64,000 bases of DNA from Nipponacmea schrenckii (taxonomy: Eukaryota; Mollusca; Gastropoda; Lottiidae), in NCBI GenBank assembly GCA_030562195.1, contig JAUJPP010000003.1:20801398-20865397 (forward strand), read 5' to 3'. The notes beneath the pieces were generated by a model. It saw nothing but the letters and a program-made list of their open reading frames with translations. It made no database searches and was not told the DNA's origin. The position numbers were made by a program, and so were the translations under genes. This document shows, one piece after another, positions 61,601 to 64,000 of the stretch. Every line of letters begins with the position of its first letter. Position 1 is the first letter of the stretch.

Positions 61601-63918
61601 TATCTTGCATATGAAGTCAACCAAGTTAATGGGTACATGTCCATGAAAAATGTTCAGATGTCTCATTAAAAGCCAGTTTGTAGAAAGAATCTTGGTAAAC
61701 ATGAATTGTATTTCTTTCCTTTCAAACACAATGTATTTTCACATTTTGTATAATTGATATTTCTAAACCCAAATGAACTTATATTCAACAAAGAGATATT
61801 CTACTTACATTTTAAGATCAGTATTATCATAAAGTACTAAATCATCACTTCTGGCTACCACTAGTACAATATCAGTACTGAAAATATCACAAAAACATAT
61901 AAAATTACTTCATCTAGCTCAGTCTATCTGTTTCCTTCTGACACCAACACTAACACGAGAAAACTTATCTTCACAATGTCAGGCTATTACAAGCTGAGCT
62001 TCATCTTATCGTATAGTCTAAGACTTATACCTTATCAACAAAGTCAGCGTTTTGATGGGATTGTATGCCAGCAAATACAGCCAATCATAAGCCATGGACA
62101 GAGAGATTGATTTACAAACCTCCTTGATACAAGAAACTTGCTACTGCACTCAAGATATTAGTCAAAGTCTATAATAGCTTGAATTTGAGAAGATACAAAA
62201 GCCTACAAATCAAAGTTTAAACTAAAGTTACCTTTCATAGTCTACATCTACTTCATTTGCAGAGGTCAAAAATTCTCTTGGTTGTACTTTCTCAACAACA
62301 ACAAATGCATTTAAAGCTTCTTGCATACTTGTTATCATTTCATCTAACTGTTCTTGAACCGCAGCAGGTGCTTTATTCATGACCGTAAACACAAACCGAT
62401 CTTTACTCTCAATCAAATTCACCTGAAATGTCAAAAAGTTACATTTATAATAACATAGCCTTTATTTAAAAGGAATAAAAACAAGTGGCTGCCTTGCAAA
62501 ATACGCCCACTTTAAAGTATATTTCTGTTTAAACACAGGTTATTTGGGCCTAATTCAAAATCTTATTAAACTGCATTCAAATCAGATGAAAACTGTAGTC
62601 TCAATCACTTTCACAGCTAATTTTGATGTGTTTTGACTAAGTCAACTCAAAAACCGTTCACTGAAAAATCTTCAAGATCAAATTTGTACACGATCGGGTC
62701 AATTTAGATAATCAAACCAAATTTCATTCAAATCAGATGAAAACTGTAGTCTCCATAACATTCACAATTCATGTTATAATGTGGACATATAAATAAAAAA
62801 AGTGATCATTTCGTCTTATAATTATTGTAGATTTAGTGATAATTTCATACCATAAGATTCCACGGAAGACTGGGTGTCTAATATGTTATTACATAATTAT
62901 TTATTTGGATATTTTAGGCCTTAGTGAAATACTATATTGGTATTAAAGGGATATCTTAGAATAAACACAAAATTTAAAAATTTGGTGATTAGAGCATAGC
63001 GGTTTTCAATAATTACTTAGTTGTGAGTTTTCCAGATTTTAAAAGGAACCTGTCACTTTATGACACCAGGTAAGTTCACTGATGATTATAGTACTCATAT
63101 TGACCATTTTAAAATTTTATGTTGATTACAATATTTCAGTAACATGACTACAACAAGTCTATTCAAAATTCAGAATCAAGGTTTTCATTAAAGATTTGGT
63201 TGGGACACTACCAGGATTTTTTTGTTTTCAGAGCAGATATGAGTATGAGGAGAAGAAAGAACTCTTACAACAACTAAAACAGTTGAAGAACGGGAGAGGC
63301 TGGCATTGACTGGTTTATCTCTAGCAATAACATTAAATCTATACTGTCTATTGGTTGGTGCATTAACAAAATGACGGGTTGTGATTAATGTTCCATCTTT
63401 AGGATTGACTGATAATGGTATTTCTTGTGCTGACACCATTTCATATTCTATGTCACCATTTGGACCACTATCTCCATCTATTGCCTGTTGGTAATAAATT
63501 AATGGATTTTTAAATTTCTAAAGGTTTGTATAAGAAGAAATATTGTTTGTATCACAGGATATAACAACCTGTCTGTCATAGTATACATTCAGATTGCTGT
63601 TTTCATAAAATGGGACAAAGAAATATGCAAAGTTATGTCTTATTGTTCTAATAAACCAATTAAAGAATTGATCACGTGATTACTTTCTCAACTATTGCAT
63701 GTTGTTTTTTGTCTGTTGTGTGTGAAAACAAAGTGATACCAATATTACCTTTAGTTGAGCTATCTTTGTAAACGGTTTAGTGAAATAGTCCACAGCTAGT
63801 AGTATAACCCGTCTATCAGCTGCTACTGAAGGTGGTTTGGTTACATTAAAGGTTGGAGTTTCATCATTGACATCATTCACAGTGATGATAACATTCACTG
63901 ATTCCCATGTGTTGGGAT
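58610..63918 (-). CDS. cadherin, 3' part (PCDH15/CDH23-type), runs off window
   Basis: Seven 3' exons: 63918-63749, 63484-63269, 62422-62232, 61877-61809, 61422-61150, 60634-60407, 58652-58610; phase-consistent, about 396 residues; more exons must lie beyond the right edge. The first two encode a final cadherin repeat: VNDVNDETPTF (Ca2+-linker DxNDxxP type), DGDSGPNGDIEYE, FNVIARDKP. Then comes a ~150-residue juxtamembrane alpha/beta domain (NLIESKDRFVFTV ... FVVVEKVQP ... DIVLVARSDDLVLYDN ... NILNKLSNVQGLKVE), resembling the membrane-adjacent domain of PCDH15 and CDH23. The TM segment is LIAIAGLIIVFGIGAVILIN, followed by a ~95-residue cytoplasmic tail (FLRRYQLYQAAMSKPNF ... ending ENTAT). 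No catenin-binding motif is seen. A single-pass adhesion protein; exact orthology is not certain. Confidence 0.85.
58860..60315 (-). repeat. hairpin-ended tandem element in last cadherin intron
   Basis: Right end GACAATATACGCCTTCCATT with partner ATGTGGGCGTATAATG. At least eight diverged units of about 140-150 bp, marked by TTTCAATAGGGTTCATCCTT and AACAAGGGCAATAACT; the left limit is vague. GACGGACGGAC-type sequence lies just inside the hairpin, as in the other copies. Confidence 0.75.
62481..62797 (-). repeat. short hairpin-ended element in cadherin intron
   Basis: Left end ACAAGTGGCTGCCTTGCAAA then ATACGCCCACTTT, the complement of the right end of the 52.9 kb element; right end ATGTTATAATGTGGACATAT. 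Two diverged units inside share AAATCAGATGAAAACTGTAG. Confidence 0.7.
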
Positions 63919-64000
63919 CTGAAAATTAAGTTTTAACTTAACAATGAATTTTGTGGTAACCTTTGTTTTCTATAATTAATTTTCTATGTATTACTGAAAT

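Noticed and set aside
1..64000. tRNA or rRNA genes
   Set aside because: I looked for A/B-box and cloverleaf patterns and rRNA-like conserved stretches by eye and saw none; a tRNAscan run would settle it.

Overview
This is a 64 kb piece of an animal nuclear genome: AT-rich, intron-rich and full of degraded transposons. Exons have GT...AG borders, and the single-copy genes are metazoan (TRAPPC10, CMSS1, STOML1, a GPR22-type receptor, a PCDH15/CDH23-type cadherin). Dispersed tandem-repeat elements that end in GTGGGCGTATA-type hairpins, a Penelope element and a Ty3/gypsy element fit a lophotrochozoan, most likely a mollusc (gastropod). That placement is inference from repeat style, not from a marker gene. 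|| LAYOUT. 1-5,200: a 5'-truncated L1/Tx1-type LINE (minus strand), interrupted by a TA-flanked MITE and by a hairpin-ended tandem-repeat element. 5,208-17,541: one Ty3/gypsy LTR retrotransposon (minus strand, LTRs at both ends). A Penelope-like element and a 3.6 kb foldback element have landed in its gag, and a second foldback sits inside the first. 18.1-31.1 kb: four host genes: a SAM-dependent methyltransferase (+), an unrecognised Cys/His-containing protein (-), a CAMK-like protein kinase (-) and stomatin-like protein 1 with an SCP2 domain (+). 34.5-35.5 kb: an intronless GPR22-like class A receptor (+). 38.0-48.4 kb: TRAPPC10 (-, 22 exons). 48.8-52.7 kb: CMSS1 (+), head to head with TRAPPC10. 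52.9-57.9 kb: two large tandem-repeat elements in opposite orientation. 58.6 kb to the right edge: the 3' part of a cadherin gene (-), running off the window. || The host genes are unrelated housekeeping or signalling loci and form no operon or cluster. CDS models were built by hand from reading frame, splice consensus and phase; every intron in the seven multi-exon models is phase-consistent. Coordinates of CDS features span first to last coding base, with exons listed in the evidence. || The most interesting signals are: (i) a minisatellite in a TRAPPC10 intron whose unit copies the exon's own 3' splice site and its first ~21 coding bases about twenty times; (ii) the nested foldback elements with intact target duplications; (iii) a family of asymmetric hairpin-ended elements with ~150-165 bp tandem cores; (iv) a foldback in CMSS1 intron 1 carrying thirteen subterminal AAAACGGTAACA-type sites. 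I found no previously undescribed enzymatic system.
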